A stretch of DNA of 22,582 nucleotides. Source: an uncultured Ruminococcus sp. GTDB taxonomy: Bacteria > Bacillota > Clostridia > Oscillospirales > CAG-272. The translations under genes and the position numbers were made by a program. Under the pieces are notes generated by a model. That model ran no database searches. It saw only the letters and a list, made by a program, of their open reading frames with translations, and was not told the origin of the DNA. The stretch lies in NCBI GenBank assembly GCA_900551005.1, contig URUL01000025.1:1-22582 (forward strand), in the 5' to 3' direction. Positions 6,628-15,102 of this stretch are shown here, piece by piece; position 1 is the stretch's first letter, and every line of letters begins with the position of its first letter.

Positions 6628-8872
6628 AATTGCCTCCTCTTTCCTTCATTCGTTTGATTCTTTCGGTAATGGCCTTGGGCATCTCTACCTTAGGCGCATT
6701 GGGATGAAGCAGCCATGTGGCGGCATAGTGCGTGGGAGAAACCTCAAACATAGGCGGCTGCATTTCGTAATCTATCTCCAATGCGTACTTGTTTCTCTCC
6801 GCAAATGCATCTCCGACGGGAGGATATATCATATTGGGAGGAGTACCGGGGATAGCATCCAGTTTTTCGTTCGTATCGAGATCAGGCATAGAGGAAAGCA
6901 GCGCCCATGTATAGGGATGCTGAGGATTGTAGAATACCTCTTCCGCAGTGCCGTACTCTACAATCTTACCTGCATACATAACGGCGATCCTGTCCGCCAT
7001 ATTGGCAACTACGCCCAGATCGTGCGTAATAAAGATAATGGAAAGATCACGCTCGCGTTTGAGGCGGTTGATAAGCTCAAGGATCTGAGCCTGAATGGTA
7101 ACATCAAGGGCTGTGGTAGGCTCGTCGCATATCAGAATATCGGGGTTCGCCGACAGTGCGATTGCAATCACGATACGCTGACGCATACCGCCTGAAAACT
7201 CGAACGGATACTGTCTGAAACGGAGTCTTGACTCGGGAATACCAACCTCATCCATGAGCTTGATCGCCCTTTCCTTTGCGATACGCTTGGTAAGCTTATA
7301 GACGACCTGCGAAGCCTTTTCCTTGAGATAATCAATGATCTCAATGCAACGCTTGTCTACATCTACCTTTTCTTCAACTTGAATATCTGCCTCAAACTTG
7401 TTCATTACGCGATTGATAACGGAAACGATGATGCGAATCTGATCCTCGGGCTCTACAATGGACTTGGGCACGATCTTCCAGTTTACCTTTTTCCCCTTTG
7501 CGATCAAAGCCTCTCTCTTTGCAGTCTGATGCGCAAAGCGAGCCTCTTCCTTGGGATTGTTCTTCAAATAGAAGAAGTACTTTTCTATCTCTCTGTCAAG
7601 CGCTTCGCCAAAGGTGTATGCGATACTGTCCTTGATCACAGACAGGGGATCGATCGCCGCGCGAACGCTCTTATTCAGGTTCTTGGAAAGCACATTTGCT
7701 TCCTGCTGGGTAAAGTTGCCCAGCTTGAAAAATTCGCTCGCGTCCTTCAGCTCATCAATGGCTTTTTTCTTGTTTTTCAGAGTCTTGTCGAGCGAATACC
7801 GAACCGCGATCTTTTCATAGCTGATAAACGACTCCATAAAGTCCTCTGTAAGGAACTTGTACGCCATTTCATTTGCCTCGGGAGCAGGGATCTTGCTGAG
7901 ATCCGTATCGGGACGCTTGTAGACATAGTAGCCGATTCTGAAAAAGTCATACTTCGGTCGTGCGAGCATTTCTTCGGCCGTTTTCTTTATCTGCTTAAGG
8001 ATCTCAACCGTTTCGGCAGATGCTTCATTCTTGTATGCATTTCCTGCAATAAGCTTCTTTGCAGCGTCTACGATCGTCAGCTTGGACTTTTCGATCGACT
8101 TTGCATTAGCCAAAGCTGCGCTGTGCTTTTTCAGCGTTTCCTCATAGCCCGTTACAAAATACTTGTCTTTTATCTGCTTCAAGTGATTGCCGACTTGATT
8201 CAAGGTTGATACGACGTCCACCTTTTGCTTCTTTTCGGTAAGGAAGAGAAAATCCTCGACGATCGTGATCATTTCCTCTGCCGCTGTGCGCGACTCATTA
8301 TAACTGTTTTCAAGCTTGATCGCCTGAATGTTGAAATCATCAAAGGTCTTGATGTGCTTTTCAACCGCCTTGATGTATTTTTCGACATCTGCAGCGGCAA
8401 TATTAGCCATATTGCCTTCAGAAAGAGCCGCCTTCACTATCGTATCGTTCAGGGTAGCCAGCATTTTGTTGAAGGCTTCGCGGCCTTCCTTGCGGTTCGC
8501 TTTATTTTTAAGGAGCATCGCTTCCGTGATCTGCTTACCGATACGCATGATGGGGTTGAGCGAGGACAAGGGATCCTGGAAGATCATGGCGATCTTGTCT
8601 CCGCGAAGCTTGTGCATTTCCTCTTCGGGAATACGCAGAAGATCCTGTCCGTCGTAAAGAATTTCTCCGCCCTCATAAATAGAGTTTACCGCCGAGATTC
8701 CCATGATCGCTTTCGATGTAACAGACTTGCCGGAACCCGATTCTCCGACGATCGCGAGCGTTTCGCCCTTGTAAAGATCAAACGATATATCACGTACCGC
8801 CTGAACTTTACCTGCATCCGTGCGGAAGCTGATCTTCAAATTATTGACCGATAATTTAATTTCTTTACTCAT
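6614..8872 (-). CDS. oppD: oligopeptide-type ABC importer ATPase OppD, with about 410-residue insertion
   Basis: A 752-residue ATPase, more than twice the usual size (about 330-350). Walker A GESGSGKS (43-50) and the Q-loop MIFQDPLSSLNPIMRIGKQI (96-115) come first. A long, lysine- and glutamate-rich, mostly helical segment (about 125-534) follows. Then come the signature FSGGMRQR (559-566), Walker B ILICDEPTTALD (579-590), FITHDLG, and the family tail with YNPQHPYTWALLSSMP and IPGTPPNM. The insertion falls in the helical subdomain between Q-loop and signature, the part that contacts the permease, so it may form a large cytoplasmic appendage. No stop or frameshift breaks it. OppD starts 2 bases after oppC with GAGG upstream. 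Confidence 0.93.
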   Translation of the reverse strand: MSKEIKLSVNNLKISFRTDAGKVQAVRDISFDLYKGETLAIVGESGSGKSVTSKAIMGISAVNSIYEGGEILYDGQDLLRIPEEEMHKLRGDKIAMIFQDPLSSLNPIMRIGKQITEAMLLKNKANRKEGREAFNKMLATLNDTIVKAALSEGNMANIAAADVEKYIKAVEKHIKTFDDFNIQAIKLENSYNESRTAAEEMITIVEDFLFLTEKKQKVDVVSTLNQVGNHLKQIKDKYFVTGYEETLKKHSAALANAKSIEKSKLTIVDAAKKLIAGNAYKNEASAETVEILKQIKKTAEEMLARPKYDFFRIGYYVYKRPDTDLSKIPAPEANEMAYKFLTEDFMESFISYEKIAVRYSLDKTLKNKKKAIDELKDASEFFKLGNFTQQEANVLSKNLNKSVRAAIDPLSVIKDSIAYTFGEALDREIEKYFFYLKNNPKEEARFAHQTAKREALIAKGKKVNWKIVPKSIVEPEDQIRIIVSVINRVMNKFEADIQVEEKVDVDKRCIEIIDYLKEKASQVVYKLTKRIAKERAIKLMDEVGIPESRLRFRQYPFEFSGGMRQRIVIAIALSANPDILICDEPTTALDVTIQAQILELINRLKRERDLSIIFITHDLGVVANMADRIAVMYAGKIVEYGTAEEVFYNPQHPYTWALLSSMPDLDTNEKLDAIPGTPPNMIYPPVGDAFAERNKYALEIDYEMQPPMFEVSPTHYAATWLLHPNAPKVEMPKAITERIKRMKERGGNYGKQ

Positions 8873-8874
8873 AC

Positions 8875-10467
8875 TTAATCCTCCGAGCCTCTGAGTGACG
8901 GATTGAGCGCATCGCGCAAGCCGTTACCGAACAAGTTAAAGCTGAGCATTAACAGAACAAGGAATACACAAGGGAACAGTGCCACGTAGCCCGCACCTGC
9001 CATAATGGATTTCTGCCCCGCAGCGATGAGAGTACCGACGCTGGTGGTATTCCCTGCCTCCAGGTTGATAATACCAAGGTAGGACAAGCTGGTTTCCGAG
9101 TAGATCATCGAAGGAATTACCAAAGCAACGCTGGTTACGATAGTGCCGAGACCGTTCGGGAAAATATGCTTGAACATGATTCTCGAATCGCCGGCGCCCA
9201 GCGTTCTTGCCGCCAGAACATACTCCTGATTCTTAAAGCGGTAGAATTGCATACGCGTCCTGCTCGCCATGCCGATCCATCCTGTCGCGAAGAATGCGAT
9301 AAACAGAACCAATGCCTGGCTCGATGTTCCCATATGATATTTCAAAAGCGTAATAACGATCATCGTAGGGACAGCGCCGAGGATATCGGAGAATCTTTCC
9401 ATAAAGAGGTCGATCTTTCCGCCAAAGTATCCGGAGATAGAACCCCAGATGACACCGACAATAAAGTTCACCGCTGCAACGATGGTCGCAAACACGAAGG
9501 AAAATCTTGCGCCGTATGCAAGGCAGGAAAAGATGTCCTTACCCGTTTCAGTGGTTCCGAAGAGGAAAAGAGGCTCTTCGATGCCGTCGTTCTTTATTTG
9601 AGTGTGATTATAGATATAGTATTCGTAGTATTCCGCTCTGACCTCAATACCGCCGTCTACCTTTCTGCCGTAAGCATAGTAGTATGTAGTACCGTTTTCC
9701 TCTATACCGTCCTCACCTTCAATTCTGAGAGAGTTGTACTCGGGTATCAGGGAAGATGCCGAACTCTCCTCATATTTCCAGTAATTGGGGATAATATTGC
9801 CGTCAGAGTCGAGCTGCGGGCGGATAGTAGACGCCCTTTTATCCTCTACCTTGTAGTAGATATTGGCATCGTACTTGTTCTTTTCAAGCGTAGGTCTGTC
9901 GGAGGATTTCACCACGGGATAAAGAACCTGTCTGCCCGTTTCATTCTGGTATTTCTGAATATTATCGAATTCTTCTTGTGAAATGATCTTGTATTTACCG
10001 AAGCCTACTCCGTAATAAGTATCGTAGCGGTAGGAATAATTGGCGCCGTCCTCGCTTACCGTGTACTCACCGCGCTTGATTACCTCTCTGCCCGTCTCCA
10101 GAGCAAGAGCATAATCCTTGATAAAACCAAGGTAATTGGTGTTTTTCACCTTGCAACCATCCCAGAAATCCATGCCGCTATCAGCAAAAAGCTCTGACTT
10201 AGGCGTTACATAAGCATACACCATATCGTAATAAGCCGGCGTGAACGGGGTAAAAAACGGCGCAATAATTGCGAAAAGCACCAGAATAGCGATCACTATA
10301 CCGCCGACGACTGCGCCCTTGTTCTTGCTGAAGCGTTTCAGCGCGCCTTGAAAATAGCTTACCGGCTTCGTATCAAATTTGCTGTCGTGCTTCAGATCCC
10401 TTCCGGTCGCAAATTTAAACTTATCCGCAGAAATATCGGGGATATTATTCGTTTTATATACTGCCAT
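8875..10467 (-). CDS. oppC: oligopeptide-type ABC importer permease OppC, with about 225-residue external insertion
   Basis: A 530-residue permease (usual size about 300). I chose ATG at 10467, one base after the oppB stop, over an in-frame ATG at 10521 inside oppB, because the tight spacing indicates coupling. The first membrane segment is about residues 51-73 (GAVVGGIVIAILVLFAIIAP). The next recognisable family sequence, FGTTETGKDIFSCLAYGAR, starts only at about 303. The segment between (75-300) is rich in Tyr, Glu and Asp with no hydrophobic stretch, so it should lie outside the membrane. Four or five membrane helices and the EAA loop AARTLGAGDSRIMFKHIFPN follow. OppC forms the translocation pore with OppB. 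Confidence 0.92.
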   Translation of the reverse strand: MAVYKTNNIPDISADKFKFATGRDLKHDSKFDTKPVSYFQGALKRFSKNKGAVVGGIVIAILVLFAIIAPFFTPFTPAYYDMVYAYVTPKSELFADSGMDFWDGCKVKNTNYLGFIKDYALALETGREVIKRGEYTVSEDGANYSYRYDTYYGVGFGKYKIISQEEFDNIQKYQNETGRQVLYPVVKSSDRPTLEKNKYDANIYYKVEDKRASTIRPQLDSDGNIIPNYWKYEESSASSLIPEYNSLRIEGEDGIEENGTTYYYAYGRKVDGGIEVRAEYYEYYIYNHTQIKNDGIEEPLFLFGTTETGKDIFSCLAYGARFSFVFATIVAAVNFIVGVIWGSISGYFGGKIDLFMERFSDILGAVPTMIVITLLKYHMGTSSQALVLFIAFFATGWIGMASRTRMQFYRFKNQEYVLAARTLGAGDSRIMFKHIFPNGLGTIVTSVALVIPSMIYSETSLSYLGIINLEAGNTTSVGTLIAAGQKSIMAGAGYVALFPCVFLVLLMLSFNLFGNGLRDALNPSLRGSED

Positions 10468-10468
10468 A

Positions 10469-11476
10469 TTATTTCGCCCCCATTCTGATTCTCGGATCGA
10501 TGAAACCGTAGCTGATGTCAATAACGATACCTGCCGTCAAGCTGACCAAGGTATAGAAGCCGGACAGCAGCATGAAGAAGTCGTAATCCTGGAACGTGAT
10601 AGAGTTCAGATAGAGTCCTCCGACGCCGTTGATTCCAAACATTTTTTCGATGATCAACGATCCCGAAAGAACCGATATAAATTCACTCAAGATCGATGGG
10701 AAAATGACGACCATGGAGTTACGCATCGCATGGCGGAAGATCGCCTGACGCTTTGTAAGTCCCTTTGTTCTTGCAAGCAGCATAAATTCGCCCGTCAGAA
10801 CCTCCGAAAGCTCCGCCCGCGTATAGCGTGCATACCCGGCGATCGAGCCGAGACAAAGCGCAAATACCGCAGGAAGCATGGAACGGAATACTTCCCAAGT
10901 GAAGTAGTCATTGCTGGTTGACATGGTTATCGGGAACCAACCGAGCTTAAAGCAGAACACGTACTGGATCATAAGAGCCAATACAATGGAAGGAACCGAG
11001 ATCAGCAGAATGATGATGACATTGATCAGCTGGTCCTGCCACTTATTCTTTTTCAGCGCAGCTATAATACCCAAACCGAGACCGATCGGCACACCGATAA
11101 GGGTAGAATAAATATTGATCAGAATTGTGGGAGGAAGATGGCTGACGAACACATCCCACAAATCCATGTTGAGATACTCGCCGTAGGTGGTTGCAATACC
11201 GAAATCGCCCTGTGTAATTATCCTCTTGAGATAGTTTCCGTACTGAATCAGTATCGGAACACGATCGTAGGTATAAACACCGTTTTCACCTTTTTGAATG
11301 TTGGTGATCCAGCCTCTTCCCTCCAGTGTTTTCATGATGATCTCAGGGTCCTGACCCGGCAGAGCATTGGTGGGAATAGGCAGAAGCTTGATAAGCACAA
11401 AACACATCGTAAAGATAATGATAAATGTGAAGAACATCAAGCCCAGACGTTTCATCACATATTTAAACATATACAT
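10469..11476 (-). CDS. oppB: oligopeptide-type ABC importer permease OppB
   Basis: A 335-residue permease close to normal family size (about 305-340). It starts MYMFKYVMKRLG with an N-terminal membrane helix and LPGQDPEIIMKTLEGRG, followed by the PTILINIYSTLIGVPIGLGLG helix region, an EAA-type loop ARTKGLTKRQAIFRHAMRNS and the C-terminal GSLIIEKMFGINGVGGLY and IDISYGFIDPRIR motifs. GAGGAG lies about 9 bases before ATG. It is the only Opp subunit here without an obvious large insertion. It ends one base before oppC. A 371-base gap separates it from oppA upstream on the same strand, so it may be expressed by read-through or from a weak promoter in that gap. Confidence 0.93.
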   Translation of the reverse strand: MYMFKYVMKRLGLMFFTFIIIFTMCFVLIKLLPIPTNALPGQDPEIIMKTLEGRGWITNIQKGENGVYTYDRVPILIQYGNYLKRIITQGDFGIATTYGEYLNMDLWDVFVSHLPPTILINIYSTLIGVPIGLGLGIIAALKKNKWQDQLINVIIILLISVPSIVLALMIQYVFCFKLGWFPITMSTSNDYFTWEVFRSMLPAVFALCLGSIAGYARYTRAELSEVLTGEFMLLARTKGLTKRQAIFRHAMRNSMVVIFPSILSEFISVLSGSLIIEKMFGINGVGGLYLNSITFQDYDFFMLLSGFYTLVSLTAGIVIDISYGFIDPRIRMGAK

Positions 11477-11557
11477 AGGTTTTTCTCCTCTGTTTTGCTG
11501 TTTTCCAATTCATAGCTTTCGGGCCTCAAAATATACGAATCGTGTGTAGCGGCCCTT

Positions 11558-11579
11558 CGTGCGCCCTCAACTGCGCACG
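11558..11579. other. small hairpin in the oppA-oppB gap
   Basis: CGTGCGC (11558-11564) pairs with GCGCACG (11573-11579) around an 8-base loop. No T-run follows on either strand, so it could be an mRNA-processing or stabilising structure. The rest of the 11477-11765 gap is T- and A-rich and holds no gene I can support. Confidence 0.35.
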
Positions 11580-11769
11580 GTACAAAAATGAGGTTTGGTT
11601 CGATTTTTTAATCAACGGTTCGCCGTTTTCGGATAATTCAAGCAGTCATATACTGACCATCAAGGTCTTTTCTCTGTTTTTCTGTCTTTTTTTGTTCTGA
11701 ATAATGTAAAAAATCGTATTTTTTGAGGGTTTGGGTGGGCTTGTTAATAACCCGTAAATATACAAAGCA

Positions 11770-11792
11770 GCGGTGAGCACTTGGCTCACCGC
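11770..11792 (-). terminator. hairpin after oppA, probable partial terminator
   Basis: GCGGTGAGC (11770-11778) pairs perfectly with GCTCACCGC (11784-11792) around a 5-base loop. On the minus strand it is followed by TGCTTTGTATATTT, a weak T-run. Such a leaky stop or 3'-protecting hairpin between oppA and oppB would yield more binding protein than transporter, as is usual for these operons. Confidence 0.55.
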
Positions 11793-11847
11793 CGTTTGCT
11801 TAATTCTATGGAATCCTGATCAAAATATATCTATCAGCTTGATAGAA

Positions 11848-14454
11848 TCACTCAGACTTCTTGTACTCTGCGGTAAGATCGTTGTTGTTAGCCTTAACGT
11901 AGTCGGTCCATTCAGCGTCGGTATAGTTAACTTCCATATATCTGAGACCGCCAAAGCCCATGAATACGTTTTCAACATCGGAGAAGTAAGAGAACTTAGC
12001 GCCGAGGAAGGAACCGCCGGATTCTGCGATGAGCATTACGGAACGGCTCTCCTTAATGGTCAGCTCCTCAAGAGCGGAGAGGATCATAAGTCTCACTTCA
12101 ACAGGAGCGTAACCGGCATCCCAGTTGTAGGTCTTAGCCTGCTTCTCACTTGCTGCAAGACCGTTGAGGCAGAAGAACCAGTTCTGAACACTCATGGTGA
12201 TGGTCTGGCCTGCGCCCTCGTAATCGCCTGCGGGCATGGTGAGCGTCATATCAATAGCGGAAGTATCCCAATACATGTGGTAGTTGAGATCGTCATCGGG
12301 GTTAACGAACCCACCGACGACATCGAAGGGGTTGAAGGGGTTACCGGAGAAGCCGTAACCGAAACCGATCTGGGTTGCGCCGGATCTGAACGCGTCAGAC
12401 CACTTAGCACCGGCGGACGCGTCAAATACGACGTCGATCTTGTCTTCAAGAGCAGTTCCCTTGGTAAGATCATCGAGAACTTCCTGGAGGTAGCTTGCTC
12501 TGAATCTCTGCTTATCGTTATCTGCGGAAGAACCGTAAACGAGAGTTATGTTTTTGCTTGCATCGTAGCCATACTTTTCAGCATTAGCGGTAAGTTCTGC
12601 AATGGCAGCAACCATCTTCTCTTTTGCAAGAGTGGGGTTGTAGCCGGTGAGAGACTCATATGCCTCGTCAAGATCGAGGTTCTTCAGGTCGCCGGAGGAC
12701 CACTTGCCGTTTGTATCCTGCGTAAAGCCGTAAGCGCGGAGGATACCCTCTTTTGCCTGCGTGGTGTTACGATACTGACCGCCGTCCGGAAGTGTAGGAG
12801 CGTTCTCAATATCGTAGTAGTATGCAACGTTGATAAGACCGAAGCAAGGAATAGCAGTGCCGGGCCAGATCTTCTCAACGATGTCGCTTCTGTTCAGAGC
12901 GAGGTTGAATGCCTGTCTGAACTCGGGAATAGCAAGGATACCGTTGTTATTATCGCTGTTCTTAAGAACGGAGAGGTTGCTGTACAGCTGCATACCGAAG
13001 GTACCGGTGCCGTTTGAAGAATAGTAAACGTATTTGGAGTCAACGTATTCTGCTGCGTTCTCGGTTGCGAGGGTTGCATCGTCGTAGGTACCGTTAAGGA
13101 AGCCCATCCATCCTGTGGACCATTCGTCAACCTTACGGCCGTTGATAGCGGTAATGTTGTACTGGTTCTTGTACTGTTCCATGTTCCAGCCGTACCAGTT
13201 CTCGTTCTTAACGAGCTTGTAGTGAGAGCCTGCCTCAAACTCTGCGAGCTTGTAGGGACCCCAGCTTGCCGTTGTCTCGAGAGAAGAGTTGTAGTTAGTG
13301 GTCCAAAGGGTAGCGCCGTTTGCAGGAGCCTTCTTGGAAGCCTCGTACTTAGCCTGGTGAACAAGGGGAAGGCTGGACATGTAGTAAGCTGCGAGGTAGG
13401 AGAGAGAGCCGTCGTCTCTGAGGAATGCGAAAGCTTTGTCAAGGCAAACTACGATAGCGTTCTCGCTGTCGATGGAGTAGATACCAACGGAATCCCACTC
13501 TACGTTACGAACGGTGTTCACAACGTATACTGCAGCGCAGGACTCATAGTCGGCTCCGACTTCAAGATAATCTGCGCCATACGCATCCCAGAGGTCCTTG
13601 CCGGAGAAAGCGTCCTCAGCCTCGCCTGCTGTCCAGGCAGTAGGTGTATCGTAAACGGTCTCGTCGTTGTATGCTACCCACTGAGGGCAAGCGTTACCCT
13701 GAGCATCAACATAGCCTTCTGCGCCCCATAAGTCATATACATTGATGTATATAACCTGACCTGCTGCGATTGCGGCGGCGTTATTTTCATAGCCTTGGCT
13801 TTCAACACCCTCATAGGTTCCTTCCTGGTTCTGGAAGAAGTAGACCTTGGAGTTCTTGATCTTGAGTGTGTCATAATATGTATTTGCTCTGAAGTTCATG
13901 AAAGCGGGGTCGAGCTGCTGCTTCATGGAGTAAACGAAGTCAGCTGCCTTAATAGGTGTGCCGTCATCCCACTTGAGGTCGTCGCGAAGAGTGATCTTCC
14001 AAGCATAGCCGCCCTCTGCCTTCTGAGCATCGGTATAGCCCCACTTTGCATCAACGGAAGAGGTTACATCCTCAAGCTTTGTTGCTGCGGAGTAGTTGGT
14101 GGTGTATGCGCCTGCAACTACGCCTGCCTTGTTGATAGAACCATCGGCATTGTACTTCCGGTCATTCTCAAACTTGTAGTCATAGTCGAAGAACGTAGAT
14201 CCGATGTAGCTCATGATCGGAACATCATTGTTGTCTGCATAGGTGAGTTCGTTCCAGTTGCTGGGCATTGTCTGCGTGGTGGTATTGTATTCAGCCTGCT
14301 TGAAGGTAGCCGGTACAACAGGGGTATCCGGTTTGCCGGTCGTGGTAGAGGCAGTTGTTTCTGCAGGAGGTGTCTTACCGCAACCTACTACCATAATGGC
14401 CACAAGCACCAGGCACAAAGCCATCGTCAATATGGATCTGAGTTTCTTTTTCAT
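11848..14454 (-). CDS. oppA: oligopeptide-type substrate-binding lipoprotein OppA, oversized
   Basis: An 868-residue extracytoplasmic solute-binding protein of the SBP_bac_5 type; usual members are about 500-600. The start has AGAGGAG about 9 bases upstream. The N-terminus is a lipoprotein signal (KKK, hydrophobic core, lipobox VVGC with Cys25), then a Thr/Pro-rich linker (TTASTTTGKPDTP). Family features include YAWKITLRDDLKWDDGTPIKAADFVYS-like strands (about 150-178), an SWGPYKLAEFEAGSHYKLVKN region, and FRQAFNLALNRSDIVEKIWPG near the hinge. The extra length is spread through Tyr/Asp-rich loops. It captures cargo outside the membrane and delivers it to OppBC. A consensus-perfect promoter drives it. 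The true cargo is unknown; some family members bind oligosaccharides instead of peptides. Confidence 0.93.
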   Translation of the reverse strand: MKKKLRSILTMALCLVLVAIMVVGCGKTPPAETTASTTTGKPDTPVVPATFKQAEYNTTTQTMPSNWNELTYADNNDVPIMSYIGSTFFDYDYKFENDRKYNADGSINKAGVVAGAYTTNYSAATKLEDVTSSVDAKWGYTDAQKAEGGYAWKITLRDDLKWDDGTPIKAADFVYSMKQQLDPAFMNFRANTYYDTLKIKNSKVYFFQNQEGTYEGVESQGYENNAAAIAAGQVIYINVYDLWGAEGYVDAQGNACPQWVAYNDETVYDTPTAWTAGEAEDAFSGKDLWDAYGADYLEVGADYESCAAVYVVNTVRNVEWDSVGIYSIDSENAIVVCLDKAFAFLRDDGSLSYLAAYYMSSLPLVHQAKYEASKKAPANGATLWTTNYNSSLETTASWGPYKLAEFEAGSHYKLVKNENWYGWNMEQYKNQYNITAINGRKVDEWSTGWMGFLNGTYDDATLATENAAEYVDSKYVYYSSNGTGTFGMQLYSNLSVLKNSDNNNGILAIPEFRQAFNLALNRSDIVEKIWPGTAIPCFGLINVAYYYDIENAPTLPDGGQYRNTTQAKEGILRAYGFTQDTNGKWSSGDLKNLDLDEAYESLTGYNPTLAKEKMVAAIAELTANAEKYGYDASKNITLVYGSSADNDKQRFRASYLQEVLDDLTKGTALEDKIDVVFDASAGAKWSDAFRSGATQIGFGYGFSGNPFNPFDVVGGFVNPDDDLNYHMYWDTSAIDMTLTMPAGDYEGAGQTITMSVQNWFFCLNGLAASEKQAKTYNWDAGYAPVEVRLMILSALEELTIKESRSVMLIAESGGSFLGAKFSYFSDVENVFMGFGGLRYMEVNYTDAEWTDYVKANNNDLTAEYKKSE

Positions 14455-14581
14455 AATGTTTTCTCCTCTCTGTTTATTTGAAATATTTTGATTTCAATAT
14501 CCGCTGTTTTTTCCTTGCATTTGCTTATGCCAAAACCCTTATCAAAGCTAGAAAAAATCAGCTTGAATATAGAATGTAGAA

Positions 14582-14610
14582 ATTATATCACATAAATTGC
14601 GTCTTGTCAA
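14582..14610 (-). promoter_or_regulatory. consensus-perfect promoter of the opp operon
   Basis: On the minus strand, TTGACA (14610-14605), 17-base spacer, TATAAT (14587-14582), identical to the sigma-A consensus. Transcription should start near 14575, leaving a leader of about 120 bases. The span 14611-15030 between this promoter and that of the GH106-like gene is AT-rich and holds no gene or strong hairpin that I can support; it is the likely site for any shared operator. Confidence 0.85.
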
Positions 14611-15030
14611 CCACTTTTGCGATTTCATTTTCACATTTTTGCTGTTTTTTTGTGGTATTTTTACAATTTTTATTTTGACAAATTGATATGAATGCACATT
14701 TTCAGATGGCAAAGGCGGCTTCTCCCAAAACCAATCTGTGCGTATTATTTTAACGATCTCTCAAATCTGCTTCAAGACGAAATATCCATTTCAAAATGAC
14801 CGATCATCGTTGTCACCGCACGGCATGGGATGGATTTCGTAAGCCGGTAAAGACCTTTTTGTCTTCATATCCCCTTTTATCTGAAAAATGCGAGGATATC
14901 TGACGCAGATCAGGCCATTATTTATTTCAGCAACGGGAATCAGATTGCATCTGGGTGATGATAACTCAAGAGAAAAAACAGGATGAGAGTTTTAAAGAAC
15001 AAAATCATTATAAAAATTGGTCCGGGACTG

Positions 15031-15059
15031 TTGACAATGACTGAGATTCCACTTATAAT
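15031..15059 (+). promoter_or_regulatory. consensus-perfect promoter of the GH106-like gene
   Basis: TTGACA (15031-15036), 17-base spacer, TATAAT (15054-15059). Start of transcription is expected near 15066. AAAGGAG lies 7 bases before the ATG at 15103. Confidence 0.85.
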
Positions 15060-15102
15060 GCTTATGGCATCCTATTGACATAAAAAGTAAAGGAGTTTTT
15101 TT

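Noticed and set aside
11773..13017. A 414-codon open frame on the plus strand opposite oppA
   Set aside because: The minus-strand reading has a lipoprotein signal, family motifs and a ribosome site; the plus-strand frame has none and reflects codon bias of oppA.
14611..15030. A small RNA or riboswitch in the oppA/GH106 gap
   Set aside because: Only short, weak inverted repeats are present, and no known riboswitch core is recognisable.
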